15,797 bases of DNA from Bacillota bacterium (GCA_023392395.1 JAEVZE010000179.1:1-15797); one strand, 5' to 3'. Positions 1-7,898 are shown, counted from the first letter of the stretch. The notes: generated from the sequence alone by a model not told the origin. Numbers and translations: made by a program.

Positions 1-715
1 CCTTCAGACCCTTATAAAAGCCGTTCACCCGGTCGCTGAGGGAAGTGGTGCTGGCGGGGTCCATGGTGATCAGCGCGGCGTTTTTGCACCCGCGATCCTT
101 CAGGTGCTGCACCAGCTGGAAGATCGCGTCCGTGCCGTCGGTGCACACGCTGGGCACCGGCAGGCCGTACATGTGCTTGTCCACCAGAATCACCGGGAAC
201 TTTTCCAGGATGAGCTTCAGGATCGTCATGCTGTAGTAGGAATTGTGGCAGGGCATGGTGATCAGCGCTCGGATGCCCATGGACAAAAGGGTGTTGATCT
301 CCTGCGTCTCCTTTTCAATGTCCCCGTAGGAGAAGCGGATGAGCAGCGTATAGCCCGCCCGGTTCAAAAGCTGGTCCATCTGGTAGAGCATGCCCAATCC
401 AAAGGGGGAAGTCACGTGCTCCAACACCACGCCCACCAGGTTTTCCGGAGTCAAAGCACCCCCTCTCTGTCCAGCTTCACTGGGTTGGACCGCCTTGACA
501 AAGGTCCCCCGGCCCTGCACACGGTCGATGAAGCCGGCCTCCTTCAAAAGTTCCAGCGCCTTTTTAACGGTGATGCGGCTGACATGGTACTTGAGCGCCA
601 TGTCGTCTTCGCTGATGAGCTTCTCCTCCGGCTTCAGCACGCCGGACAGGATGTCAGAACGAATTCCCTCGTATACGTCCATGTACAGGAACACCTTTTT
701 GCCAGGCCGCGCCAT
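1..715 (-). CDS. GntR-family regulator with LacI-type sensor domain (partial, C-terminus outside window)
   Basis: Transcription factor of the AraR-like type: an N-terminal GntR winged helix fused to a LacI/periplasmic-binding-like sugar sensor. About 238 codons are present and the frame is open through position 1, so the C-terminal part lies outside the window. The winged helix spans roughly residues 12-74, with the recognition segment SRITVKKALELL (46-57) and the wing QGRGTFV. The sensor begins near residue 92 (NLVGVVLEH) and shows the alternating strands and helices of that fold. Two in-frame ATGs lie 6 nt apart (721 and 715). I chose 715 because GGAGG sits 7 nt before it but only 1 nt before the upstream ATG. 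The gene is monocistronic as far as can be seen. A palindrome over its promoter suggests autoregulation. Its targets may be a sugar operon to the left, or the esterase/isomerase genes; the sequence does not decide. Confidence 0.88.
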   Translation of the reverse strand, partial: MARPGKKVFLYMDVYEGIRSDILSGVLKPEEKLISEDDMALKYHVSRITVKKALELLKEAGFIDRVQGRGTFVKAVQPSEAGQRGGALTPENLVGVVLEHVTSPFGLGMLYQMDQLLNRAGYTLLIRFSYGDIEKETQEINTLLSMGIRALITMPCHNSYYSMTILKLILEKFPVILVDKHMYGLPVPSVCTDGTDAIFQLVQHLKDRGCKNAALITMDPASTTSLSDRVNGFYKGLK

Positions 716-745
716 GTCCATTCCTCCAACGTCGCCCGGATGGGT

Positions 746-783
746 GGATATATTGATTATATCCAAAGTGCGTCAAAACGCAA
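746..783 (-). promoter_or_regulatory. Promoter with palindromic operator of the GntR/LacI regulator gene
   Basis: On the minus strand, TTGACG (776-771) lies 18 nt before TATATC (752-747). An alternative pair is TTGCGT (783-778) with a perfect TATAAT (761-756), spacer 16 nt. The -10 region lies within a perfect 7-bp inverted repeat, GGATATA-5 nt-TATATCC (746-764). A repressor bound there would block RNA polymerase, which fits autoregulation by the adjacent GntR protein. Which of the two promoter pairs is used is uncertain. Confidence 0.55.
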
Positions 784-1036
784 CCCTTCGTGAAGCCTAT
801 GCTTATCAGAGCTCGTGAGGTTGGTCCGCATCCGACTCCATGACACATGATGACGCATCCGCAGTAAAGTCCTCTATGGAGGTCCCTAGGAAACTTTGTC
901 CCGCATGTGTCATAACTCCACTAACTGGATTCTTCTACTCGGCAGGTATTCCCCCTACCCCCCAAGGGTCTACCCAGACACCTCCAAGCCATGGTCATCC
1001 GAGTAGGAATAAGGGGCAAATATCTCCCACAGTAGC
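784..1036. other. Gene-poor stretch between regulator promoter and integrase relic
   Basis: No open frame here has a credible start, a ribosome site and recognisable protein content. The stretch holds the 10-bp inverted repeat listed separately and a pyrimidine/C-rich run near 950-965. It may be old insertion debris connected with the integrase remnant just downstream, but no transposase or insertion-sequence end could be recognised. Confidence 0.5.
840..913. repeat. Perfect 10-bp inverted repeat with 54-nt spacer
   Basis: ATGACACATG at 840-849 is exactly inverted as CATGTGTCAT at 904-913. The spacer contains a second small dyad, CCTC-TATG-GAGG (871-882). There is no T-run on either side, so it is not a simple terminator. 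It lies about 120 nt upstream of the integrase relic. It could be a recombinase binding site, an end of a lost element, or chance. Confidence 0.45.
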
Positions 1037-1540
1037 GTGGTGAAGCATCTGGGAGTGTCGCTCAACCGGCCGGGGAACTGGCAGAGGGGGCCCGAACGAC
1101 GGCTGGCCGGTGAGGCGCTGGGGTTGGAGTGGCTCGACATCGACGTGGAGAAGCGCATCGTGAAGGTCAACAAAAACATGGTCCGAGTTGACGGCCAGAA
1201 CTTCGTTCAGCGCACCACCAAAACAGCGTACGGCAAACGAACAGTTCCGCTCAACGCTGGGCGATGGAAGCCGTTCAACACCTGAAAGCACAAGCAGTCC
1301 TCGGCTGCCCTTATGTGTTCGCGATCCAGACCGGAAAGTACCTGAGCTACCGGAACCTGCTTGCATCGATGGAGACGGCCTGTGAAGCCGCGGGCGTGGA
1401 GCATCGCGGGCTGCATGCACTTGGGCACTCTTTCGCCAGCAATCTATACGCCCGGAGCGTGGAGGTGAAGGTCTCGAAACTCCTGGGCCACGCAAGCGTG
1501 GAGATCACGTACAACAGGTACATCTACTTCTCGAAGGCGA
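1037..1540 (+). pseudogene. Tyrosine recombinase (phage-type integrase), C-terminal catalytic-domain relic
   Basis: Two adjoining frames together spell part of an integrase catalytic domain. The first frame (to about 1258) contains GEALGLEWLDID and a KRTVPLNA stretch. The second (from about 1258 on) contains HALGHSFASNLYA and LLGHASVEITYNRY, the last holding the second His and the nucleophilic Tyr. The switch fits a single-base deletion near 1254-1258. Other damage is visible. The N-terminal SAM-like DNA-binding domain is missing. The first Arg box reads RRLAGEALG rather than a GLRxGEALG form. In the second box the HxxR arginine is Gly (HALGH, codon ggg where cgg would be Arg). Similarity stops around 1535 with no natural end. 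This is the dead remainder of an integrative element on the strand opposite to its neighbours. No att site or cargo boundary was found. Confidence 0.85.
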
Positions 1541-1629
1541 TATTGACCACAGCTCCGGCAGGCGGCCGGGGCGCAAACGAATTTGATCCGCAAATAAGCG
1601 CTCTTGGGAAAAGGCCAGCGGCGAGACCG

Positions 1630-2592
1630 TTACACCAATGCCGCCATGAAGCGGTAGATGCGGTCGTCGCAGCCGGGCAACGCCTCATGCCCGAAATCCG
1701 GATAGATCATCATGTTCTTAGGCGCGGTAATGCGGTTGTAGGCGGCGAACTGGGTGGACGGCGGGCAGATATTGTCCATCAGGCCAGTCGCCATCAGTAC
1801 CTCGCCCCGGATGCGGGAGGCCAATTGCGCAGCGTCGATGTAGCCCAGCGCCGTGAACACCCACTCTTCCTGCTCGTGCAGTGGATCGAAATGCCGGAAG
1901 TACTCGGCTACGTCCTGATATGCGTCCTTCGCCAGGTCCATCTCCCACACGCGCCGATAGTCGCACAAAAACGGGTACACCGGCGCGGCGCGGGCGATGC
2001 GCGGCTCCAGCGCGGCGCAGGCCAGCGTAAGTCCGCCGCCCTGAGATCCGCCCATGGCGCCCACCCGGCCCGGGTCCACGCCCGGCATATCCATCACGAT
2101 CTTCGCCAAGAGCGCCGTATCCAAAAAGATGTCGCGGAACAGCAGCTTGTCCGGCCCGTTCTGGAGGCCCCGGATGATATGGCCATTCTGCGTGTTGCCT
2201 CGCACCCCGCCCACATCCTCGGACTCTCCCCCCTGTCCGCGGCAGTCCATGGCCGCGACATGAAAGCCGGAGGCGGCATAGCCCAGCTTGTCCTGCCAGT
2301 CGCCGGAACTTCCGGTATAGCCGTGGAACATCAGCATCGCGGGCGCGCTGGCGGCGGCCTTTTTCGGTTTTAAGTACTTGGCATGCACGCGCGCTCCGCC
2401 CACCCCGGTATAGTAAAGATCGAAGCACTCGGCCACAGGCGACTGAAACCAGGACGGCGTCAGTTGAATATCGGGCTCTACGGCGTTCATCTGTTCGAGA
2501 GAGCGCGCCCAAAATGCGTCAAAGTCCGCTGGGCGCGGGTTCGTCCCCTGGTAGGCGCGCAGCTGTTCCAGGGGCATGTCAATCGTGGGCAT
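1630..2592 (-). CDS. Acetyl xylan esterase / cephalosporin-C deacetylase family hydrolase (AXE1, CE7)
   Basis: Predicted alpha/beta-hydrolase of carbohydrate esterase family 7, which removes acetyl groups from xylo-oligosaccharides and other small acetyl esters, usually in the cytoplasm. The 320-residue product matches the family's normal length, and no signal peptide is seen. Landmarks: HGYTG near residue 90, RGQGG at 118-122, nucleophile elbow GGSQGG with Ser183, acid Asp273 in LMDNICPPST, and His302 in DFGHE. This triad and the RGQGG motif are typical of CE7. I chose the ATG at 2592 because AAAGGTG lies 6-8 nt before it and the protein then begins like the family; the open frame runs further upstream with no good start. 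It follows the isomerase gene by 87 nt and has its own -10 box in that gap. The context suggests it deacetylates imported oligosaccharides before or during breakdown. Confidence 0.93.
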   Translation of the reverse strand: MPTIDMPLEQLRAYQGTNPRPADFDAFWARSLEQMNAVEPDIQLTPSWFQSPVAECFDLYYTGVGGARVHAKYLKPKKAAASAPAMLMFHGYTGSSGDWQDKLGYAASGFHVAAMDCRGQGGESEDVGGVRGNTQNGHIIRGLQNGPDKLLFRDIFLDTALLAKIVMDMPGVDPGRVGAMGGSQGGGLTLACAALEPRIARAAPVYPFLCDYRRVWEMDLAKDAYQDVAEYFRHFDPLHEQEEWVFTALGYIDAAQLASRIRGEVLMATGLMDNICPPSTQFAAYNRITAPKNMMIYPDFGHEALPGCDDRIYRFMAALV

Positions 2593-2627
2593 GGCATTCA
2601 CACCTTTCACCCGAATGGCAATCACAC

Positions 2628-2674
2628 CCCGGTCGGGGGATGATCCATTATACAACATTTCCTGTCGTTTGCCA
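2628..2674 (-). promoter_or_regulatory. Putative promoter for the acetyl esterase gene
   Basis: A perfect TATAAT occurs on the minus strand at 2652-2647, preceded at 16 nt by a weak TGGCAA (-35 like) box. The start codon is 55 nt downstream. Between them lies the GC dyad CCCCGACCGGGG (about 2628-2640), which could be an operator or a small 5' hairpin. The esterase can therefore probably be transcribed independently of the upstream operon. Confidence 0.45.
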
Positions 2675-2679
2675 TGGGG

Positions 2680-4077
2680 TTATTGCTTAGCGATCACGAC
2701 CTCAAACCCCATCATCCGGCCGAACGCGGCGACGGACCGCACGTCCGAGCCGTAGACCAGTGCGCTGTGGTGGGTTCCGCCCGCCTCACTGAACCAAGTG
2801 AGGAACCGCTCCAGGGGCATGCACGGCTTCATCCAGCCGCGGATCTGGTTATTGAGGCCTGTCTCGTCCCAGTCAGGACACAGCATTTCAACATCCGCCA
2901 CCAATAGCGAATACCGGTCCGGCTTCAGTGGGGCCAGGTTGACCAGCACCGCCTCCCCGGCCTTAAAGCAGCCGAACCCGCCCACCGTGTCGCCCGCGTC
3001 GGTGTAGGGAAATGGTACGTCGTAGAGCACCGGCTTGCCACCCGCAAGCGCCAGGTTCATCTCCGCCATGTGGCTTAAGAGCAGCACGCCGCGCTTCCAG
3101 TCCGGGCAAAAAATCTCCACAAAACCGGTCTTCGGGAAGGCGCTCATCAGCGCGCCGGTCAGCGCGGCCGTCAGTACGTCGCCCTCGCCCGCGTACCCAA
3201 TGCCGCGGGACATCATCCGGGACATCTCCACAAACGGCATTCTGGGCAGCCCGGAAGCCTTTGAAACCGAGGCAAAGTTCACGCTCGCCGCGCCGAGCGC
3301 ATTTTTTTCGATCCAGCGACGCAGGATAAGCGCCGCCCTCGCGGACGGGCGGTGGTTTTCCGGGTGTTCAAGCGCCACATCGAACTGCTCCAGGTCTTCG
3401 GCGACCTGGCAGTCCACCTCGGCCTCTGTCACACCCTCAGAAAGCGACCGCGCCTCCTCCGGCGACAGGCGGAACACCTCGGCCCCGGTGACCGAGCGCA
3501 GCGCTTGATCGTCCACCCGAAAATCGCCCATGCCGTCGAAGGGCTCCCCGACGAGTCCTACCCGCATGCGGCGCAACGCCCGCGCCGCGGCCGCCGCGCG
3601 GCAGAGTTCCGCCGCCTCGCGGGCGACGAAGGAATGCGCCAGATGGCCTGCGACCAAGTGGTACGCCACGCCGCGCCGCCGGAGCACGCTCGTCAGATCC
3701 TGCACGCCGTGGATGCCGTGATTGCGGTCGATGGCCTCCACCGCGGCCTCGGCGATGAAATCGTAGGTGGGTGTCGTATCCATCAGGATGATCGGCATGT
3801 TCAATGCCGCGAGCGCGTCGACCGCCTCCAGCGAGGGCGAGTAGGCCAGGTGCAGTGTCACCACCGCGGCCACGTCCTGCCGGTTGAATTCCGACACAGC
3901 GCGCTCGAACTCCGCCCGCACGCGGCATACATCGGATATGACGAGTTCCAGCCCTTCCGCTTCCAGCGCCGACGCGACATCCTGCAAAAAGGGCAGCTGC
4001 TTTAGGCGCAGCGCGGGATCCACATCGTCGTATAATTTGATATAGAGTGGCAACAGGCCCACCCGAATCGGCTTCAT
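2680..4077 (-). CDS. L-arabinose isomerase-family sugar isomerase
   Basis: Predicted metal-dependent aldose-ketose isomerase of the L-arabinose/L-fucose isomerase fold, 465 residues, cytoplasmic. Despite overall divergence, the residues that correspond to the Mn ligands of E. coli AraA can be placed: Glu298 in AGEGD, Glu321 in FVEIF, His336 in SHMAEMN, and His436 or His437 in GGTHHS. Their order and spacing match the AraA pattern, so activity is likely. The divergence means the substrate need not be L-arabinose. The ATG at 4077 overlaps the amidohydrolase stop as ATGA, with GGGAG a few nt upstream, so translation is coupled to that gene; an in-frame GTG at 4089 is a less likely start. It belongs to the block with an FGGY kinase, the classic isomerase-plus-kinase pairing for making a phosphorylated ketose. 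Certain of the family, unsure of the sugar. Confidence 0.85.
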   Translation of the reverse strand: MKPIRVGLLPLYIKLYDDVDPALRLKQLPFLQDVASALEAEGLELVISDVCRVRAEFERAVSEFNRQDVAAVVTLHLAYSPSLEAVDALAALNMPIILMDTTPTYDFIAEAAVEAIDRNHGIHGVQDLTSVLRRRGVAYHLVAGHLAHSFVAREAAELCRAAAAARALRRMRVGLVGEPFDGMGDFRVDDQALRSVTGAEVFRLSPEEARSLSEGVTEAEVDCQVAEDLEQFDVALEHPENHRPSARAALILRRWIEKNALGAASVNFASVSKASGLPRMPFVEMSRMMSRGIGYAGEGDVLTAALTGALMSAFPKTGFVEIFCPDWKRGVLLLSHMAEMNLALAGGKPVLYDVPFPYTDAGDTVGGFGCFKAGEAVLVNLAPLKPDRYSLLVADVEMLCPDWDETGLNNQIRGWMKPCMPLERFLTWFSEAGGTHHSALVYGSDVRSVAAFGRMMGFEVVIAKQ

Positions 4078-5156
4078 GGCTTCTCCCACCTTCCCGGCGT
4101 TTGGTAGGTTTCCCGCTGCACCGCATGCAGCAGGTCCCTGGCGTTGCCCGCGAACACGCGCTCCGCCTCCTTAGCCCCCCAGCCCAGGCGTTTGAGCGCG
4201 GCCTTCATGGCCAGGACTTCTTCGTAGAGGAAGAAGGTCAGCTTTTCGCCCTCCGCCGCGCTCACCTCGCGCATGTTCGCATCGCCGCTCACGTCGCCGT
4301 ACAGCCCCGGCGGAACCAGGTTGACATAGCGCCCGCCTTCGCAGACGCGGCGCATCCGCATGCGGGTGATCGGAAGATCGCTGCCAAACAGCACGCGGTT
4401 TGCCCCCACCTCGCCCAATAGAGCCTCGATCACGTCCGGGTTACAGTTTGCGCTGAAGTCAAAGAGAAGATCGTGAAACGGGCGAAGCGCCTCCAGCGCG
4501 CCGCCCAGATCCTCCATGCAGTAGGCGCGGCCGACGTGCGCCAGGATCAGCCGGATGCGCGGGTAGGTCCGCTTGATCCAGGCGATGTCCGAGAGGTTTA
4601 CCGGGTCCTTCAGCCGCCCCGGTCGGGGAATGTGCAGCATCATGATCCAGCCGTGGCGGTTCATCAGCTCCAAATGCTCCGGCGGAAAGAAGTCGGGAAT
4701 TCGGATGTCAGGCTCCGGAATGCGGGCGGGCGCGAGGTTCAAATAGCTCTTGAGGCCAAGAAAACCGCCCTCCAGCACGTTCCTTTCCACTTCCGAAGCG
4801 CTCTGGGACGGATGGCTGAAGTAGAGCGCCGGGCAGCCATTGGCCTCGGCACTCTTAAGCACGTAGCCATTGTGCAGCGCGATGTCGTCCGAAGGCTCGG
4901 GGTTTGCGAACACCATCGGCACCACGCGCTTGCCCGGGAACATCAGCTGGTAGCTTTCGGCCAGAGCTTCCCGGCTATTGTCGCGCGCCACGAGGTAGGG
5001 CCAGCTGACCGCGCGGAAGTCTGCGTCCTTGGGCGACGTCCAAAAAGATTCCAGCCAAAGATGGCTGTGGATATCAAAGATTTCCGGCGGCAGAAAATCG
5101 CGCAGCTCCGAATCATAGATGCGCCGGTCCACCCCGATCCATTCAAACAGCGCCAT
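4074..5156 (-). CDS. Amidohydrolase-2 family metal-dependent hydrolase
   Basis: TIM-barrel amidohydrolase (PF04909-like), 360 residues, no signal peptide. Motifs run in the expected order: DIHSH (His30 and His32, beta-strand 1 metal site), a Lys in GLKSY (136), MMLHIP (His175), LILAHVGR (His207) and VLFGSD (Asp260). All usual metal and catalytic positions are therefore present. Members include sugar lactonases, 2-pyrone hydrolases and carboxylases/decarboxylases; the chemistry here cannot be read from motifs. In a sugar operon a lactonase or other ester/amide cleavage is the most natural guess. The ATG at 5156 has AAGGAGG 9 nt upstream and lies inside the kinase gene, overlapping its end by 14 nt. 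The open frame continues far upstream within the kinase gene, but that part is a shadow. Its stop overlaps the isomerase start (ATGA). Confidence 0.85.
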   Translation of the reverse strand: MALFEWIGVDRRIYDSELRDFLPPEIFDIHSHLWLESFWTSPKDADFRAVSWPYLVARDNSREALAESYQLMFPGKRVVPMVFANPEPSDDIALHNGYVLKSAEANGCPALYFSHPSQSASEVERNVLEGGFLGLKSYLNLAPARIPEPDIRIPDFFPPEHLELMNRHGWIMMLHIPRPGRLKDPVNLSDIAWIKRTYPRIRLILAHVGRAYCMEDLGGALEALRPFHDLLFDFSANCNPDVIEALLGEVGANRVLFGSDLPITRMRMRRVCEGGRYVNLVPPGLYGDVSGDANMREVSAAEGEKLTFFLYEEVLAMKAALKRLGWGAKEAERVFAGNARDLLHAVQRETYQTPGRWEKP

Positions 5157-6627
5157 GCGCTTTGTCCTCCTTACCAGGCGCCATGCGTTTTGCGCCTGAT
5201 TTGTATCTCGCCAGCACGTCCTGATAGCGCGGCGCGTCGGGGCCAGGGTCAACCTGTCTTCGTTTTCCAGCCAGAATGGACGCGCCCTGTTCGGGCGAGG
5301 AAAACAGGCCTGCCGCCGCGCCTGCAAGCGCCGCCGCACCCAAACAGCCCGCGTCGGGGGTGGAGGGCAGCGTCAGCGCCCTTCCAGCGATGTCCGCGAT
5401 CATCTGCGTCCACAGCGGGCTGCGGGACGCGCCGCCCGTCAGGATGAGCGCCCCTTCCGCGCTCCGCCCGAAGGCCTCCAGCATCCAAACCGCCTGGCAG
5501 GCCACGCCTTCCATGACGGCGCGCGCCATATGGCCCGCGCCGTGGGACAGGCTCAGACCCGAGAAGCCAGCCTCGGCTTTCTGAAGGCCCGCCGGATATT
5601 CCGCGCCGGAAAAATACGGGTAAAAGCGCAGCCCGCCCACGCCCGCCGGGCAGTCTGCCGCCATTTTATCCAACTGTTCAAAGGATGAGGCTGAAAGCGC
5701 GCGGCGCAGCCACGCAAGGCTGCTCCCGCCGCCCTCCAGCGATAAAAGCGCGCCCCACAGCCCGGGCACCACGTGCCTGCTGACCGACGCGCGCGATAGA
5801 CTTTCCGAAGGGTACGCGTCCGATACAGCCACAACGACCCAGGCAGTGCCGGTGGCCAACAACCGGTCGCTGCGCGCCGCCGCGCCCGCGCCCAGCGCCG
5901 CGCAGTATTGATCGTGGCCGCCCGCGGCCACCAGCACGCTTTCGGGCAGGCCCAACGCCTCCGCCGCCTCCGCCGTGAGGACCCCAACTGCTTCCTGGGC
6001 GGAAACCGGGTCCGCGAGACGGCGCTCGTCAATGCCCAGGACTTCCAGTACCGACTCGCTCCAGCGCCCGGTACGGATGTCCATAAGCTGCTCGATGCCG
6101 CCGCTCGAGGCATCCACCGCCGCGCGCCCGGTCAGGCGCTGCGTAAGGTAGCCGGGAACGGAGAGAAACTTCGCGGCGACCCGAAACGCCTCCGGCAGGT
6201 TTTGCCTGAGCCACAGGATCTGAAGCGCGTTCAGCCCGCCGCACATTGCCCAGCCGGTGATCTCGTGCATTCGCGCGCCGCCGACGCGCGTTTCAAACTC
6301 GGCCTGCTGCAAAGCGGCACGGGTATCCATCCAGGAGACGGCGGGGCACAGCGCGCGCCCGAGCGCGTCCACCGGGACCAGCGTCCCACCCTGGGTGCTC
6401 AGCCCCAGCGCGGCAATCCGCCCGGCGTCCGCGGCTTTCGTCACCTCGCGCACCGAGGCAACCAGCGCCCGCCACCAGTCCTCCGCGCGCTGCTCCGCTC
6501 GGCCAGGGGCCGGGCGATCCAGCGCATAACCCTGCCCGGAGGACGCCAGTACGCGCCCTTCCGCAGAAACCAGCACCGCCTTGACGGCGCTGGTGCCCAC
6601 ATCCACGCCGAGAAGAAGGTCTCTCAT
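5143..6627 (-). CDS. FGGY-family carbohydrate kinase (xylulokinase-like)
   Basis: ATP-dependent sugar kinase of the FGGY family, 494 residues, the usual family length, cytoplasmic. Visible features: N-terminal phosphate-binding motif GVDVGTSAVKAVL (7-19), a substrate-side segment LGLSTQGGT (74-82), SWMDTR (98-103), the probable catalytic base Asp239 in AGGHDQ, the adenosine-side motif ATGTAW (258-263), and the C-terminal nucleotide site LTGGASRSPLW (396-406) followed by DAGCLGAAALA. It reads most like the xylulokinase branch, but FGGY substrate specificity is not predictable at this level. The start at 6627 overlaps the preceding stop as ATGA, so it is translationally coupled to the GH109-like gene. 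With the AraA-like isomerase in the same block, its likely substrate is a ketose made by that enzyme. Confidence 0.93.
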   Translation of the reverse strand: MRDLLLGVDVGTSAVKAVLVSAEGRVLASSGQGYALDRPAPGRAEQRAEDWWRALVASVREVTKAADAGRIAALGLSTQGGTLVPVDALGRALCPAVSWMDTRAALQQAEFETRVGGARMHEITGWAMCGGLNALQILWLRQNLPEAFRVAAKFLSVPGYLTQRLTGRAAVDASSGGIEQLMDIRTGRWSESVLEVLGIDERRLADPVSAQEAVGVLTAEAAEALGLPESVLVAAGGHDQYCAALGAGAAARSDRLLATGTAWVVVAVSDAYPSESLSRASVSRHVVPGLWGALLSLEGGGSSLAWLRRALSASSFEQLDKMAADCPAGVGGLRFYPYFSGAEYPAGLQKAEAGFSGLSLSHGAGHMARAVMEGVACQAVWMLEAFGRSAEGALILTGGASRSPLWTQMIADIAGRALTLPSTPDAGCLGAAALAGAAAGLFSSPEQGASILAGKRRQVDPGPDAPRYQDVLARYKSGAKRMAPGKEDKAHGAV

Positions 6628-7877
6628 GGCTGTTGTTTGGCCTCCCACTCGCGCCGGACCCGCTCGTACACGCCGTCCGGGATCTCCGGAGTGGGAAAAG
6701 AACAGCGCGGGAACAGGCTTTCCCCGGCGATGTCCGGGTTCGTGCACCAGGTGTCGTTTCGAAAGGCTTCCCTGGAGGCGGAATCGCGGAAATCCGGCAC
6801 CTGAAAGGGTGTGTTGCCGTTCAGGATCGACTTATAGCCCAGGATGCCCGGCAGCGCCATGTCCAGCGCCTGGTACACGTCGATGCACTCCGACCCGCCC
6901 GGCCGGCCCAGCAGCTTCTCCAGGAAATAGTGCATGGTGTAGAAGTCGCCGCCTCCGTGGGAGCCGACGGAACGGGACAGCTCGGTGTCCACGGCGGGCC
7001 TTGGGTTGTAGGCGATGTCCTGTCCGGTCAGCGGGCCGTCCTCTTGGAAGATGTGAACGCGCTGAACGCCCTGCTGCCAGCGGTCGGACTCCATCATGCC
7101 CTTGCGGCCATAGATCGAGTACCACACCGAGCCGGGTTCCCGCTTGAGATAGCCGTTCAGGCTCTTGACGGTGGCGCCGTTACTCATCTGCATGACGAGC
7201 AAGCCAGCGGCCCCGCCGCCATAGCCCTTTTCCCACATGTTGGGCACGTTGGGGTTTTCAAAGCCCACGACCCGCACCGGGCGCGTGCCGGTGATGGTCA
7301 CGATCGGGCCCAGGCTATGGGTGCAGTAATAACAGGAATACAGCCGATTGCGCCAGTGGTCGCGCTCCCCGTAGGTGATGTCCCCCCAGATGGCCTCGCA
7401 GTCGTGCACATACTCCCCCTCGCCGTGGGTGAATTCGCCCAGATCGCCCGCCTGGTACCGGCGCTTCATTTCCTGCGTCGCGGCGAAGTAGCAGTAGTTT
7501 TCGGCATAGGCGTACACTTTTTTGCTGCGCTCCACCGCCTCCGTAAGCGCCACCGCCTGAGACAGCGTCTCCACCGGCAGTACCTCGCTGCACACATGGC
7601 GTCCGGAATCAAGAAGCCTTATCGCGAACGGCGCGTGCTCGTTTGCGTAATTCGCCAGCACCACCGCATCCATGTCGTGCTCGAAAAATTTCTCGAAATC
7701 CGTATAGAGGCTAGCGCTGACGCCGTGCTGATCCAGGGACTGACGGCACTTCTTGAGAAGCGGCTGGTATTTGTCGCAGATGGCGACCAGCTCCGCATCC
7801 GGGTGGCGGCTCAGCACCTCGATCATCGTCATGCCTCGGTAGGCCCCGAACACGCCGATCCTGATTTTTCTGTTCAT
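6624..7877 (-). CDS. Gfo/Idh/MocA-fold protein, GH109-like (possible NAD-dependent glycosidase)
   Basis: A Rossmann-fold NAD(P)-binding protein, 417 residues. The dinucleotide loop is GVFGAYRG (8-15) and the acidic residue after strand 2 is in ICDKY. The EKP motif normal in Gfo/Idh/MocA dehydrogenases reads SEVLP here (97-101), so the usual catalytic Lys is absent. Instead the protein has features I associate with glycoside hydrolase family GH109: the E-V-(L)-P replacement, YAENYCY (124-130), LGEFTHGEGEYVHD (146-159), YCTHSLGP (184-191) and SHGGGDFYTMHYF (306-318). GH109 enzymes hydrolyse glycosides through NAD-assisted oxidation, elimination and re-reduction. A plain dehydrogenase remains possible. 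No secretion signal is seen, so it would act on imported substrate. The ATG at 7877 has GGAGG 8 nt upstream. It lies 21 nt after the permease gene and overlaps the kinase start. Confidence 0.85.
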   Translation of the reverse strand: MNRKIRIGVFGAYRGMTMIEVLSRHPDAELVAICDKYQPLLKKCRQSLDQHGVSASLYTDFEKFFEHDMDAVVLANYANEHAPFAIRLLDSGRHVCSEVLPVETLSQAVALTEAVERSKKVYAYAENYCYFAATQEMKRRYQAGDLGEFTHGEGEYVHDCEAIWGDITYGERDHWRNRLYSCYYCTHSLGPIVTITGTRPVRVVGFENPNVPNMWEKGYGGGAAGLLVMQMSNGATVKSLNGYLKREPGSVWYSIYGRKGMMESDRWQQGVQRVHIFQEDGPLTGQDIAYNPRPAVDTELSRSVGSHGGGDFYTMHYFLEKLLGRPGGSECIDVYQALDMALPGILGYKSILNGNTPFQVPDFRDSASREAFRNDTWCTNPDIAGESLFPRCSFPTPEIPDGVYERVRREWEAKQQP

Positions 7878-7898
7878 AGGTAGCACCTCCGGAATCGC

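Noticed and set aside
104..793. Long plus-strand open frame opposite the GntR regulator
   Set aside because: It is antisense to a clear regulator gene, has no ribosome site, and its His/Arg-rich wording is typical of a GC-rich shadow frame.
840..1036. CRISPR array or insertion-sequence end
   Set aside because: There is only one inverted pair, no regularly spaced direct repeats, and no transposase or terminal repeat could be recognised.
1264..2373. 369-codon plus-strand frame
   Set aside because: Only its first 90 or so codons belong to the integrase relic; the rest runs antisense through the acetyl esterase gene and has no meaning of its own.
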